Under the pieces are notes generated by a model. It did no database searches. It saw only the letters and a program-made list of their open reading frames with translations, and was not told the origin of the DNA. Positions 52,979 to 61,749 of a stretch of 64,000 nt of DNA are shown piece by piece. Positions within the stretch are counted from its first letter, which is position 1. Each line of letters begins with the position of its first letter. Position numbers and translations under genes: made by a program. Origin of the DNA: Mesorhizobium sp. C432A. Lineage in GTDB: Bacteria > Pseudomonadota > Alphaproteobacteria > Rhizobiales > Rhizobiaceae. The stretch spans positions 4,195,001 through 4,259,000 of the forward strand of contig NZ_CP100470.1 in NCBI RefSeq assembly GCF_030323145.1, given 5' to 3'.

Positions 52979-53809
52979 TCAGCGGATCAGATGAATGGTG
53001 ATCCGCCGCTCGATCCATTCGACGCCGTGGCGCAGGATCTCGACCATCACCAGATAGACGATGGCGACCCAGACATAGGCCTGGAAGTCGAAGGACTTGG
53101 CGTAGGCCAGCTTCGCGTTGCCCATCAAATCATAGACGGTGATGATGGCAACGATGGCGGAGGCCTTGATCATCAGGACGAGTTCGTTGCCATAGGGCCG
53201 GAGCGCGACGATAAACGCCTGCGGCAGGATGACGTTGCGCAGCGTCTGCAATTTGTGCAGGCCGAGCGAAGCAGCGCCCTCCCATTGGCCTCTCGGCACG
53301 CTCTCGATGGCGCCGCGCAGGATTTCGGCCTGGTAGGCGGCGGTGTTGAGCGCGAAGGCGAACACACCGCAATTGAAGGCGTCGCGGAAGAACCACCACA
53401 GTCCGACGGATTCGAGCTGCACCCGGAATGAGCCCAGGCCGTAATAGACGAGATAGACCTGGACCAGCAGCGGCGTGCCGCGGAAGAAATAGACATAGCA
53501 ATAGGCCAGGACGGACAGATAGCGGTTCTTCGACATGCGGGCATAGGTGACGGGCAGCGAAAACAGCGCGCCGAGCACCATCGAGATAGCCACCAGCGCA
53601 AGCGTGGTTCCCAAGCCCTGCAGATAGGCAGGCGCGTATCTGGCGAAGAATTCGCCATTCCAGGCGTAAACCAGATAGACGGCGATGCCGATGCCGAACA
53701 GGATCCAGAAGCCGACCAGCGCGTAGCCGACGACACGGGCCCGCGGCCAGCCCCGCGCCCGTGGTGGTGGCTTCTCGATGTCGACGGCGGCGCGCGTCAC
53801 GACGCTCAT
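52979..53809 (-). CDS. polar amino-acid ABC transporter permease (HisM type)
   Basis: Permease of 276 aa with a cytoplasmic N-terminus (about 1-35, Arg/Pro-rich) and 5 helices. It shows YFFRGTPLLVQVYLVYYGLGSF and the EAA loop GQWEGAASLGLHKLQTLRNVILPQAFIVALRPYGNE. It partners with the HisQ-type permease upstream (4-base overlap). Substrate likely basic amino acid by similarity of the binding protein. Confidence 0.9.
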   Translation of the reverse strand: MSVVTRAAVDIEKPPPRARGWPRARVVGYALVGFWILFGIGIAVYLVYAWNGEFFARYAPAYLQGLGTTLALVAISMVLGALFSLPVTYARMSKNRYLSVLAYCYVYFFRGTPLLVQVYLVYYGLGSFRVQLESVGLWWFFRDAFNCGVFAFALNTAAYQAEILRGAIESVPRGQWEGAASLGLHKLQTLRNVILPQAFIVALRPYGNELVLMIKASAIVAIITVYDLMGNAKLAYAKSFDFQAYVWVAIVYLVMVEILRHGVEWIERRITIHLIR

Positions 53810-54522
53810 CGTGCCTCCCTCCTCCCGAGCGAACGCAGGATGAAGCCGGTGGCGATCGACGACAGGATGGCAAGGATAAGGAACACCATCGCCGCGACGC
53901 TGTAGAACAGGAAGGAATGTTTGGTGACACGGGCCGCCACGCCGGCGTTGCGCAAGGTTTCAGCCAGGTTGACGACCGACACCAGGGCCGTGTCCTTGAG
54001 CAGGCTCAGCCAGCAATTCTCAAGGCCGGGGAAGGCGATGCGCAGCAGCTGCGGCAGGATCACCTTGCGCATCGTCTGCCATTTCGACAGCCCGATCGCA
54101 TAGCCGCCCTCATACTGGCCCTTCGGAATGGCGCGAAAGGCCGACAGGAAGACTTCGCTGGAATAGGACGAAAAGATCAGCGACAGCACGATCATGCCGG
54201 CGAAGAAGCTGTCGACATCGACCGTCGCTTCCGGCCTGAACAGACGGATGACATACTGCAAGAGGATCGGCATGCCGAAGAAGAACAGGAAAAGCGTCAC
54301 CAGTTCCGGCAGTCCGCGAAACACCGTGGTGTAGATGTTGGCAGCCACGCGAAGCGACGGCTCTTCGGATTGTTTCGCCCAGGCGACGAAAAAACCGATC
54401 GTCAGGCCGATCGGCAGTGTCGCCAGCGCGAGCGCAATGGTGACCAGTGCGCCATAGGCAATATCGTCAATCCAGCCATCGGGTCCCCAAGTGAGAAGTA
54501 TCCATATGTTCTGGCTTGGCAT
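53806..54522 (-). CDS. polar amino-acid ABC transporter permease (HisQ type)
   Basis: Permease of 238 aa. FRGLPELVTLFLFFFGMPILL is the N-terminal family motif and EGGYAIGLSKWQTMRKVILPQLLRIAFPGLENCW the EAA loop. It overlaps the next permease by ATGA. It is 75 bases downstream of the binding-protein gene. Confidence 0.9.
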   Translation of the reverse strand: MPSQNIWILLTWGPDGWIDDIAYGALVTIALALATLPIGLTIGFFVAWAKQSEEPSLRVAANIYTTVFRGLPELVTLFLFFFGMPILLQYVIRLFRPEATVDVDSFFAGMIVLSLIFSSYSSEVFLSAFRAIPKGQYEGGYAIGLSKWQTMRKVILPQLLRIAFPGLENCWLSLLKDTALVSVVNLAETLRNAGVAARVTKHSFLFYSVAAMVFLILAILSSIATGFILRSLGRREAR

Positions 54523-54597
54523 TGACGGGTCTTGTCTCCACTTCTGTCAGGCCAAGGCGGCAGCAGGAAACTTCCCCTGCCGCCTTGTTTCAGACGT

Positions 54598-55383
54598 TCA
54601 GGACTCGGCGCCGAAGACGTCGAACTTGAAGTACTTGTCGTTGATTTCCTTGTACTTTCCGTTAGCGCGGATTGCGTCGATGGCGCTGTTCAACTTGTTG
54701 ACCAGATCCGTCTCGCCCTTGCGCACGGCGATGCCGGCGCCCGGTCCAAAGATATCGACCGGCTGCGGCGAGGGCTGGCCGAGAATCTTGCAGCAGGCGC
54801 CATCAGGCGAATCCAGGAACTGCTGCAACACGACGATATCGTCCTCGATCGCGTCGAGACGGCCATTGGCGAGATCGGCCTGCTCTTCGGGGCTGCTCGG
54901 ATAGCCCTTGACCGTGCTGTCCGTATAGGTTTTCGAGGCGTAATTGAAATGCGTCGTCGTGGTTGCGACGCCGATGGTCTTGCCGGCCAGGTCTTCCTTG
55001 GTCACGCCCTTGAGGGTCGAATCCTTGGGTACCGCGATCGCCGACGGCGTGTTGTAGTATTTGTGGGTGAAGTCGACCTTCTCGGCGCGCTCCGGCGTGA
55101 TCGACATCGAGGCGACGATGGCGTCGAACTTGCCGGCCTGCAGGGCGGGAATGATGCCGTCCCAATCCTGGGCGACGAAGGTGCACTTGACCTTCATCTC
55201 GTCGCAGAGCGCCTTGGCGATGTCGATGTCGAAGCCGACGAGCTGGCCGTCGGAGGTCAGGTTGTTGAATGGGGGGTAGGCGCCTTCGGTGCCGATTCTC
55301 AGGGTCGTTTCCTGAGCCTGGGCGACGCCGAGCGTCAGCAGCGCAGCCGATGCGGCGAGCGCGATACGCAGTGCAATACGCAT
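54598..55383 (-). CDS. lysine/arginine/ornithine-type ABC substrate-binding protein
   Basis: About 261 aa from the ATG at 55383, which has AGAGGA upstream; the frame is open much further upstream through repeat DNA. A signal peptide (RIALRIALAASAALLTLGVAQAQ) is followed by the SBP family 3 fold: TLRIGTEGAYPPFNNL, GFDIDIAKALCDEMKVKCTFVAQDWDGIIPAL and IVASMSITPERAEKVDFTHKYY. Close to HisJ/ArgT-like proteins. Its cluster has two permeases but no ATPase gene. Confidence 0.9.
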   Translation of the reverse strand: MRIALRIALAASAALLTLGVAQAQETTLRIGTEGAYPPFNNLTSDGQLVGFDIDIAKALCDEMKVKCTFVAQDWDGIIPALQAGKFDAIVASMSITPERAEKVDFTHKYYNTPSAIAVPKDSTLKGVTKEDLAGKTIGVATTTTHFNYASKTYTDSTVKGYPSSPEEQADLANGRLDAIEDDIVVLQQFLDSPDGACCKILGQPSPQPVDIFGPGAGIAVRKGETDLVNKLNSAIDAIRANGKYKEINDKYFKFDVFGAES

Positions 55384-55549
55384 GATAGTCCTCTCTTTAT
55401 GGCTCCCGGCCGTCGTTCCGGAACGGCTCTGTGGGGCGGTGCTTTTGACCGCCCGCTGGCGCGATACTCCCACTGTTTTCGGGAGAAAAGCAACTGTAAA
55501 ACCGTTGCTTGCGGGATTTGCGGGTCCAGCCAATGCCGACGCCGGGTTA

Positions 55550-55651
55550 ATGCATGTCGCCCAAAAGTGCGCAGCGGTTTTGGGACGACGACATGCATAA
55601 ATAAAACAACCTGAAGCGCGTCGCATGAGGCCGTTCAGGCGCGACGCGCTT
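55550..55651. repeat. composite palindromic rhizobial intergenic repeat (RIME-like)
   Basis: Two consecutive palindromes: ATGCATGTCG (55550-55559) with CGACATGCAT (55589-55598), then AAGCGCGTCGC (55614-55624) with GCGACGCGCTT (55641-55651). From memory, this modular pair is a recurrent intergenic element in Mesorhizobium and relatives. It sits in the 319-base gap between mobB's 3' end and the binding-protein gene, and may act as an RNA hairpin/terminator after mobB. Confidence 0.7.
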
Positions 55652-55702
55652 AGACAATGCAACGGCGGAAGAGGGCGGCTGACCCGGGCGAGGGCAGGGG
55701 CC

Positions 55703-56206
55703 TCAAGGTTTGAGCCCGGTCATGCTCTCGATGAAGTCGGCTATCCCTCCCGTGTCGTCGAGATCGAACACAGGCAGGCTTTCGCCGGTAACCGCGAAGT
55801 CGGCGGCAATCGCCACGATATGTCCGTCGTTCGCCGACAGCGGCGAGCGGTCCTTGGCCTCCCGCCGCCGGGTCTCGATCTTTTTGTGCGCCTCGCGCTT
55901 GTAGCCTTCGACCAGCACGATGTCGCACGGGGCCAACCGCGACAGGACCGTCTCCAGCGTCGGCTCGTCCTCACCGCGCAATTCATGCATCAGCGCCCAG
56001 CGTTTGCCCGACACCACCGCGACTTCGGTGGCGCCCGCCTGGCGGTGACGAAAGCTGTCGGCGCCAGGCTTGTCGATGTCGAACTCATGATGGGCGTGTT
56101 TGACCGTCGACACTGTCCAGCCGCGCCGGACGAGCTCTGTGACCAGCTTCTCGGTCAGTGTGGTCTTGCCGGAATTCTTCCAGCCGGTGATGCCGAAGAT
56201 GTTCAT
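55703..56206 (-). CDS. mobB: molybdopterin-guanine dinucleotide biosynthesis protein B
   Basis: Protein of 167 aa. Walker A is GWKNSGKTTLTEKL near the N-terminus; LVEGYKREAHKKIE is the family's substrate-region motif. MobB is a GTP-binding partner of MobA in attaching GMP to molybdopterin. Its start overlaps the mobA stop (ATGA), so the pair is co-translated. Confidence 0.93.
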   Translation of the reverse strand: MNIFGITGWKNSGKTTLTEKLVTELVRRGWTVSTVKHAHHEFDIDKPGADSFRHRQAGATEVAVVSGKRWALMHELRGEDEPTLETVLSRLAPCDIVLVEGYKREAHKKIETRRREAKDRSPLSANDGHIVAIAADFAVTGESLPVFDLDDTGGIADFIESMTGLKP

Positions 56207-56835
56207 GGGCCGATGCTCTGCAACAGACGCTCGGCCACCGCAAGGTCGTGCGGTGTGTTGATGTTGAAGAACGGGTCGATCTCGTCACTGCCGTGGGTCA
56301 GCAACGGAAATTCCACTTCGACACAGTCGTGCCGCTCGATGAAGGCGGAGACGCGCCTGTTGTCCTCGTCGATCAGGAAATGACGCAAGGCCTCACGCAG
56401 CCCGAGCGGCCACAGCGCGAAGGTCGGATGCTGCCGGCCGCCGGAACTGGCAACCGCCATCGAGCCCGGCCGACTGGTCGCGGCAGCGGCCAGCTTTGCC
56501 ACCAGATCCACCGGCAGGAACGGCGTGTCGCCGGCGGCCGTCGCCAATGCCTTGAAAGCGGTATTCGCTGCCGCCCATTCGAGGCCGGTGAGGATTCCGG
56601 CAAGCGGTCCGGCATAGCCTTCGACCGTATCGGCGAGAACCGGAAGACCGGCCGCGGCGAAGCGCGCCGGGTCACCATTGGCGCTGACCGCCAGCGATCC
56701 GACCTGCGGCGCCAGGCGGGCAACGACATGGTCGAGAAGCGGACGCCCGCCAAGCCCCAGCAAAGTCTTGTCGCCGCCGCCCATGCGCCGTGACAGGCCT
56801 CCGGCGAGGATAATTCCTGCAATGTCTTGGCTCAT
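56203..56835 (-). CDS. mobA: molybdenum cofactor guanylyltransferase MobA
   Basis: About 210 aa from the ATG at 56835 (a TTG two codons earlier is possible). The nucleotidyltransferase signature is GIILAGGLSRRMGGGDKTLL; ATAAGDTPFLPVDLV carries the metal-binding Asp. It transfers GMP to molybdopterin to form MGD for molybdoenzymes. It is followed by mobB and preceded by a DMT transporter gene in the same orientation. Confidence 0.93.
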   Translation of the reverse strand: MSQDIAGIILAGGLSRRMGGGDKTLLGLGGRPLLDHVVARLAPQVGSLAVSANGDPARFAAAGLPVLADTVEGYAGPLAGILTGLEWAAANTAFKALATAAGDTPFLPVDLVAKLAAAATSRPGSMAVASSGGRQHPTFALWPLGLREALRHFLIDEDNRRVSAFIERHDCVEVEFPLLTHGSDEIDPFFNINTPHDLAVAERLLQSIGP

Positions 56836-56842
56836 GGCCAAA

Positions 56843-57763
56843 CTATATGCCGTCCGGCGCCATGTCGGGTCCAGCGCTTTCGGCTGCGGGTTTTTGCCGG
56901 CCGGCGACCCGCTCGCGATAGAGCGCGTAGAGGCCGGAGCCGATGATGATGGCGGAGCCGAAGATCATCGGCAGGTCGGGAACATCGCCGAAGATGATGA
57001 GGCCAAGCAGCATCGACCAAAAGAGGGCGGTGTAGCGGAATGGCGCAATGAAGGAGATGTCGCCGGCCCGCATTGCCATGATGATGAACTGGTAGCCGAT
57101 CAGCACCAGCACCGCCGCCAATGCCAACAGTGCCGTGCCTTTGCCGGACATCGGCGTCCAGCCACCCATCGGCGACAGCAGCACGGCGCCAACGATGGTC
57201 ATGGCGATTGCCGTTGCCGTCGACACCAGCAAGGTCGGGATAGCCCTCGGGATGCGCTTGGTGGCGAGGTCACGTACTGCGCAACAGGCGACGCTGACGA
57301 GTGCGTACAGCGAATAGACGCTGAAGCCTTCGAAGCCTGGTCGCACGATGATCAGCACGCCGCCGAAGCCGACGGCGATCGCCAGCCAGCGCCGCCAGCC
57401 GACCGCTTCGCTGAATACGAGTGCCGCCCCCATCGTCACCGCCAGCGGCAGCGCCTGCAGCACCGCGGAGACATTGGCGATCGGCAGATGCGCCAATGCG
57501 ACAAGGAAGGCGACGGTGGCGCCGGCCTCGGCGATCACGCGCAATGCCACCAGCGGCTGCAGCATCGAGCCCGGCCGTGCGAGCGCGCCTTGCTGCCAGG
57601 CGAGCAGGCCGACGAGCAGCGACGCAAAGGCGCCGCGCACCAGCATGACTTGCGCCATGTTCATCGATTCCGACGAGAACTTGGTAATGGCGTCGTTGAG
57701 GGTGAAGCCGATCATGGCCACCATCATGCACAGCGCGCCGCGAATGTTTGGGGAAAGAGGCAA
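56843..57763 (-). CDS. EamA/DMT-family transporter
   Basis: About 306 aa from a TTG at 57763 giving PLSPNIRGALCMMVAMIGFTLNDAI; the frame stays open to 57931 through repeat DNA, so the start is uncertain. Ten hydrophobic helices arranged as two EamA repeats (first VAMIGFTLNDAITKFSSESM..., second starting near the middle). Substrate unknown. It ends 7 bases before the mobA start and may be co-transcribed with it. Confidence 0.8.
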   Translation of the reverse strand: MPLSPNIRGALCMMVAMIGFTLNDAITKFSSESMNMAQVMLVRGAFASLLVGLLAWQQGALARPGSMLQPLVALRVIAEAGATVAFLVALAHLPIANVSAVLQALPLAVTMGAALVFSEAVGWRRWLAIAVGFGGVLIIVRPGFEGFSVYSLYALVSVACCAVRDLATKRIPRAIPTLLVSTATAIAMTIVGAVLLSPMGGWTPMSGKGTALLALAAVLVLIGYQFIIMAMRAGDISFIAPFRYTALFWSMLLGLIIFGDVPDLPMIFGSAIIIGSGLYALYRERVAGRQKPAAESAGPDMAPDGI

Positions 57764-57784
57764 GGGCGTTACCGGTTTGCAAGA

Positions 57785-57879
57785 GCAATTCCAGGAAAAG
57801 TGTGAAACTGTTTTCCGTCCGGAATTGCGTGAAAACAAAGAACAAAGCGGTTCGACGTTTCGGCGAAACGGTGAACCGC
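57785..57879. repeat. composite palindromic rhizobial intergenic repeat (RIME-like)
   Basis: GCAATTCC (57785-57792) pairs with GGAATTGC (57821-57828). Next, GCGGTTC-GAC-GTTTC (57847-57861) mirrors GAAAC-GGT-GAACCGC (57865-57879) with a 3-base loop. The first module, with its internal GTTTTCCGTCCGG segment, is a sequence I recognise as very common between genes in Mesorhizobium. It lies just upstream of the DMT transporter gene. Confidence 0.7.
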
Positions 57880-57915
57880 TCAAGCCTGTAGCAGCCGGCG
57901 GCAAGACAGCAACGT

Positions 57916-57949
57916 CAAAGAAATAGGCCACGGATGCTCACCCGTGGCC
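57916..57949 (-). terminator. rho-independent terminator after the gene at 57991
   Basis: GGCCACGG (57926-57933) pairs with CCGTGGCC (57942-57949), an 8-bp perfect stem with an 8-base loop. Read on the minus strand the hairpin is followed by TATTTCTTT. Its location 41 bases after the stop of the secreted-protein gene fits a terminator. Confidence 0.75.
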
Positions 57950-57990
57950 CCTAGAAATCCCTGAGAGGGCTGGCCGGATGACCGGCAGCC

Positions 57991-58347
57991 TTATTTCGGC
58001 GTCAGCACCTCGGTGCCGCTGCCGTTCTTGCCGGCGATCGTCCACAGGCCGTGCAGCGAGCCATCATCTTCTACCTTGTAGACGACGAGACCGATTTCCT
58101 TGCCCATGACATAGCCGGCGGAGAAGGCATCGTCGTTGCGCATGCAGATGCCGTCCGACGATGATCCGCCCGTCTCCCAATGGATGGTACAGGTGGTCTC
58201 GCTGGTCAGCGTGATGGTGGCTTCGCCGCCATATTTCGAGCCGTCGAAATTGGTGCCCGCGACGGTGTAGCTGCCACCGATGGACTGTGCTGCTGCCGGC
58301 GCGGCGGCAAACCCAAGCATTGCAAGAGAAAGTAAGAATGTGCGCAT
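57991..58347 (-). CDS. small secreted hypothetical protein
   Basis: About 118 aa from the ATG at 58347, preceded by GGGGGA. Signal peptide RTFLLSLAMLGFAAAPAAAQ; the mature part is beta-rich and Gly/Ser/Thr-rich (GSYTVAGTNFDGSKYGGEATITL) with two cysteines. Probably a small periplasmic beta-barrel-like protein. Family not recognised. A terminator follows it. Confidence 0.65.
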   Translation of the reverse strand: MRTFLLSLAMLGFAAAPAAAQSIGGSYTVAGTNFDGSKYGGEATITLTSETTCTIHWETGGSSSDGICMRNDDAFSAGYVMGKEIGLVVYKVEDDGSLHGLWTIAGKNGSGTEVLTPK

Positions 58348-58443
58348 GTCGTATTCCCCCAAACCGAGCGACGAGCCGCTATAGGCCGAAATTTAGGGCG
58401 GAACGCGATGGCGGTAAATCGGGTTTGCAGCGTCGAGAGCGAT

Positions 58444-58944
58444 TTATTCCCAGTGTTGCTCAGCCCCATGCAGGCTGTCGCCGATAGCGCCGACCAGTGG
58501 GTCGTACTTGGCCTTGAGCGAGGCGGGATTTTCGATCCAGACTGTATGGATTGCATCCTCTTTTTCGAAGACGATTCGGGTATAGAAGATCTTGTCGCCT
58601 TTGGTGCTTGAGACCACTGCCCAGTTCTTACCGGTTTTGCTGTAAGTGACCTTTTCCCCAGAGTCAGGGTCGGCTTTTTCCTTTTCAACCAGACTGTCGG
58701 GCGTATCTTCCGTCAGCTTGTATCCGCCGTAACAGGACAAGCTCGCACCATCGGGGCTAAGCCATTTTCGACCGTCGCCATTGAGGGACTCAGGCATCGG
58801 CTTGCTGAAAATCTGGCTCGGGAACGTGCACACCGTGCCATAGCGCGCATTGATGTAGGTGAACGGCTTTGCGAGCGCCACTGTGGTCGCCAATGATAGG
58901 GCCACGACCAGCGCTGACAGCCCGGTTTGGCAAACACGCTGCAT
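58444..58944 (-). CDS. secreted hypothetical protein
   Basis: About 166 aa from the ATG at 58944, with GGGGG upstream. Signal peptide QRVCQTGLSALVVALSLATTVALA; the mature protein has two Cys (TVCTF and LSCYGGY) and a mixed polar pattern ending in HGAEQHWE. I do not recognise the family. It lies between moaA and another secreted protein on the same strand. Confidence 0.6.
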   Translation of the reverse strand: MQRVCQTGLSALVVALSLATTVALAKPFTYINARYGTVCTFPSQIFSKPMPESLNGDGRKWLSPDGASLSCYGGYKLTEDTPDSLVEKEKADPDSGEKVTYSKTGKNWAVVSSTKGDKIFYTRIVFEKEDAIHTVWIENPASLKAKYDPLVGAIGDSLHGAEQHWE

Positions 58945-58996
58945 GGAAATCCCCCTCGCTTCCAACGGAAGCATTCTGCACCAATCGCGGAGAAAA

Positions 58997-59992
58997 TCAG
59001 CCGCCGGTGACGCTCATATGTCTCGACACCGACGGGCGGCTGGTGCGGCGGTCGATGATGAAATCATGGCCCTTCGGCTTGCGGCCGATCGCTTCGTCGA
59101 TGGCAGCAGCGACCAGCTCGTTGCCTTCGGAGGCACGCAACGGCGCGCGCAGGTCGGCGGCATCCTCCTGACCCAGGCACATATAGAGCGTGCCGGTGCA
59201 GGTCAGCCGCACGCGGTTGCAGCTTTCGCAGAAATTATGCGTCATCGGCGTGATGAAGCCCAGCCTGCCGCCGGTCTCTGCGACATGGACGTAGCGGGCC
59301 GGACCGCCGGTCTTGTAGGGGATGTCGCTCAGCGTGAACTGGCGCTCGAGCGAAGCGCGCAGCAGCGACAGCGGCAGATACTGGTCGGTGCGGTCGGCGT
59401 CGATCTCGCCCATCGGCATGGTTTCGATGACGGTCAAGTCCATGCCGCGGCCATGCGCCCAGCGCATCATCTCCGGCAGCTCGACGTCGTTGAAGTCTTT
59501 CAGCGCAACGGCGTTGAGCTTCACCTTCAGCCCCGCCGCCTGCGCGGCATCGATGCCTTGCATGACCTTGTCGAGATGGCCCCAGCGGGTGATGGCGTGG
59601 AACTTGTCGGCATCGAGCGTGTCGAGCGAGACATTGATGCGCTCGACACCGCAATCGGCAAGCTCGGCGGCAAAGCGCGACAGCTGCGAGCCATTGGTGG
59701 TCAGCGTCAACTCTTCCAGCGCGCCGCTCTTCAAGTGCCGCGACAGCTGGCGCACCAGATGCATGATGTTCTTGCGCACCAGCGGCTCGCCGCCGGTGAG
59801 GCGCAGTCTGCGCACGCCCTTTTCGATGAAGACGGTGCAGAGCCGGTCGAGTTCCTCGAGCGACAGCAGGTCCTTCTTGGGCAGGAACGCCATGTCCTCG
59901 GCCATGCAATAGGTGCAGCGGAAATCGCAGCGGTCGGTGACCGACACGCGCAAGTAGCTGATCGTGCGACCGAAGGGATCGATCATGTCCAT
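58997..59992 (-). CDS. moaA: GTP 3',8-cyclase MoaA
   Basis: About 331 aa from the ATG at 59992 (59986 is equally possible). A radical-SAM CxxxCxxC motif is present in [22 protein letters not shown] follows, and the C-terminal second cluster motif is [18 protein letters not shown]. It ends with SVTGG, the C-terminal double Gly needed for MoaA activity. It converts GTP in the first step of molybdenum cofactor synthesis; mobA/mobB are about 2 kb away. Confidence 0.96.
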   Translation of the reverse strand: MDMIDPFGRTISYLRVSVTDRCDFRCTYCMAEDMAFLPKKDLLSLEELDRLCTVFIEKGVRRLRLTGGEPLVRKNIMHLVRQLSRHLKSGALEELTLTTNGSQLSRFAAELADCGVERINVSLDTLDADKFHAITRWGHLDKVMQGIDAAQAAGLKVKLNAVALKDFNDVELPEMMRWAHGRGMDLTVIETMPMGEIDADRTDQYLPLSLLRASLERQFTLSDIPYKTGGPARYVHVAETGGRLGFITPMTHNFCESCNRVRLTCTGTLYMCLGQEDAADLRAPLRASEGNELVAAAIDEAIGRKPKGHDFIIDRRTSRPSVSRHMSVTGG

Positions 59993-60097
59993 GCGTTCAA
60001 GCGTTTCCAATGCTGTGAGTGGTGCCGTTATATACGGCTATGTGATACGATCCAACCCGCCATTCAAGATAGCCGCTCTCGATCTTTGGTGACATTC

Positions 60098-60124
60098 CCC
60101 GGCCGACATCCGATGTCGGCCGGG
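60098..60124. terminator. strong perfect hairpin in the moaA / DUF971 divergent region
   Basis: CCCGGCCGACAT (60098-60109) pairs with ATGTCGGCCGGG (60113-60124) with a 3-base loop. No T-run follows on either strand, so it is not a standard terminator; it may be a regulatory palindrome or RNA structure in the divergent leader. Confidence 0.4.
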
Positions 60125-60192
60125 TCCAAATGGCCTTTTCCGCTCGCGCGAAGCAGCGTAGGGAAGGGCGGATCGATGCGGGATGCAGAACA

Positions 60193-60546
60193 ATGACGGC
60201 GCCGAAGGAACTCAGGGTCTCGAAGGACAGAAAACTGCTGTCCGTCACCTTTCCCGATCATCGGCCGTTCGAGCTGCCGGCCGAACTGCTGCGCGTCGCT
60301 TCACCCTCGGCCGAGGTGCAGGGCCATTCGCCGGACCAGCGGGTGACGGTTCCCGGCAAGCGTAACGTTGCTATCCTGAAGATCGAGCCGGTCGGCAACT
60401 ACGCCGTGCGCATCACCTTCGACGATTTTCACGACACCGGCATCTTCACCTGGAATTACCTGCACACGCTTGGCCACGAAAAGGACGCGCGCTGGAATGC
60501 CTATCTCGCCGAGCTCCAGGAGAAGGGACTGAGCCGCGACCGCTAG
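60193..60546 (+). CDS. DUF971 domain protein
   Basis: About 117 aa from the ATG at 60193. The DUF971 (gamma-butyrobetaine hydroxylase-like N-terminal) fold is marked by the pattern LRVSKDRKLLSVTFPDHRPFELPAELLRVASPSAEVQGH and FDDFHDTGIFTWNYLHTLG. It may bind a metal or Fe-S cluster; function unestablished. It is divergent from moaA, often seen with Moco or Fe-S genes. Confidence 0.85.
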   Translation: MTAPKELRVSKDRKLLSVTFPDHRPFELPAELLRVASPSAEVQGHSPDQRVTVPGKRNVAILKIEPVGNYAVRITFDDFHDTGIFTWNYLHTLGHEKDARWNAYLAELQEKGLSRDR

Positions 60547-60610
60547 TCGGCACTGTCCGCAAAACGTCATTGACTGGGGGTAACGCCGGCAAAGGTTCGG
60601 AGACGGGAAA

Positions 60611-61222
60611 ATGTCTGACATCACCACGGTCGAACAGCTCGAAGCCCTCTACGGCCTGCCCGGCGAAGCGTCGACGATCAAGGAACTCGACCACGTCATT
60701 CCCGAATATGCCGCCTTCATCGAAGCCTCGCCTTTTGTCGCCCTGGCGACGAGCGGGCCGGAAGGGCTGGACTGTTCGCCGCGCGGCGATCTCGCCGGCT
60801 TTGTGCGCATGCATGACCCGAGAACGCTGATGATGCCGGACAGGCGCGGCAACAACCGCGCCGATTCGCTTAAGAACATCATCCGCGATCCGCGCGTCGG
60901 GCTGCTGTTTCTTGTGCCGGGTTCGGGCACGACGCTGCGCGTCAACGGCCGCGCCCGCATCACCACCGACGCCGCGCTTTGCGCCTCCTTCGCCGTCGAA
61001 GGCAAGCCGGCGCGCTCGGTCACCGTGGTCGACGTCGATTCGGCCTATTTCCAGTGCGCCCGCGCCATCGTTCGCTCGGAGCTGTGGAACCCGGCAAAGC
61101 ACGTCGACCCGAAATCGCTGCCGACACCCGGAACAATCCTGGAAGTCACCAGCCGCAAGAATATCGATGCCGGTACTTACGACAAGGAATGGCCGGAGCG
61201 GGCGAAGAAGACGATGTGGTGA
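60611..61222 (+). CDS. pyridoxamine 5'-phosphate oxidase family protein (FMN-binding split barrel)
   Basis: Protein of 203 aa. The PPOX-like barrel is seen in PFVALATSGPEGLDCSPRGDLAGFVRMHDPRTLMMPDRRGNNRADSLKNIIRDPRVGLLFLVPGSGTTLRVNGRARI. The MSMEG_1061-type family shares the NNRADSLKNI stretch. It likely binds FMN; substrate unknown. It follows the DUF971 gene. Confidence 0.85.
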   Translation: MSDITTVEQLEALYGLPGEASTIKELDHVIPEYAAFIEASPFVALATSGPEGLDCSPRGDLAGFVRMHDPRTLMMPDRRGNNRADSLKNIIRDPRVGLLFLVPGSGTTLRVNGRARITTDAALCASFAVEGKPARSVTVVDVDSAYFQCARAIVRSELWNPAKHVDPKSLPTPGTILEVTSRKNIDAGTYDKEWPERAKKTMW

Positions 61223-61248
61223 GGTGGGAGGCGCGTGGATCGAACGGC

Positions 61249-61701
61249 TCAGGTATCCTTCAGCACGTCATAGATCTTGCGCATCTGTTCGCCGATCATG
61301 TCGCACTGTTCCGCTGTCGACTGGCTCATCGCCTTTTCGATCAGCGCCATATGCACCTTCAGCGCTTTCATCAGGAGCTCCGTGCCGGCCTCGGTAAGCG
61401 TCAGCCGCAGCACGCGCTTGTCCTTCTCGTCGCCTTCGCGGCGCAGCAGGCCGCGCGCCTCGAGCTGCGGCAACAGCATGGTGATGTTGGAGCGGCCGAC
61501 CAGCAGTTTGCGGGCGAGATCGTGCTGCGACATGCCGGGATGGCGATAGAGGTTCATCAGCACGTCGAGCTGCGCCGGCTTGAGATCCAGCGGCGCCAGC
61601 TTTACCGCCAGCGTACGCTCCAGCACATGGCAGGCGCGCGCCACCGCGACCCAGTTGCGAAAGCGCGGGTTGTCCCAGGGCAGCTCTTGTTTAATGTTCA
61701 T
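61249..61701 (-). CDS. MarR-family transcriptional regulator
   Basis: Protein of 150 aa with a winged helix (PAQLDVLMNLYRHPGMSQHDLARKLLVGRSNITMLLPQLEARGLLRREGDEKDKRVLRLTLTEAG). It is divergent from an alpha/beta-hydrolase gene, and two matching palindromes cover its start codon and the intergenic region, so autoregulation and control of the hydrolase are likely. Ligand unknown. Confidence 0.93.
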   Translation of the reverse strand: MNIKQELPWDNPRFRNWVAVARACHVLERTLAVKLAPLDLKPAQLDVLMNLYRHPGMSQHDLARKLLVGRSNITMLLPQLEARGLLRREGDEKDKRVLRLTLTEAGTELLMKALKVHMALIEKAMSQSTAEQCDMIGEQMRKIYDVLKDT

Positions 61702-61729
61702 GTTTGAACTATTATGTTCATGCTTGAAC
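61696..61729. promoter_or_regulatory. tandem palindromic operators for the MarR regulator
   Basis: GTTCATGTTTGAAC (61696-61709) and GTTCATGCTTGAAC (61716-61729) are nearly identical 14-bp palindromes with centres 20 bases apart, two turns of helix. The first overlaps the regulator's start codon, the second lies just upstream of the hydrolase ATG. Confidence 0.75.
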
Positions 61730-61749
61730 GGAATGGATGGATCGCCACT

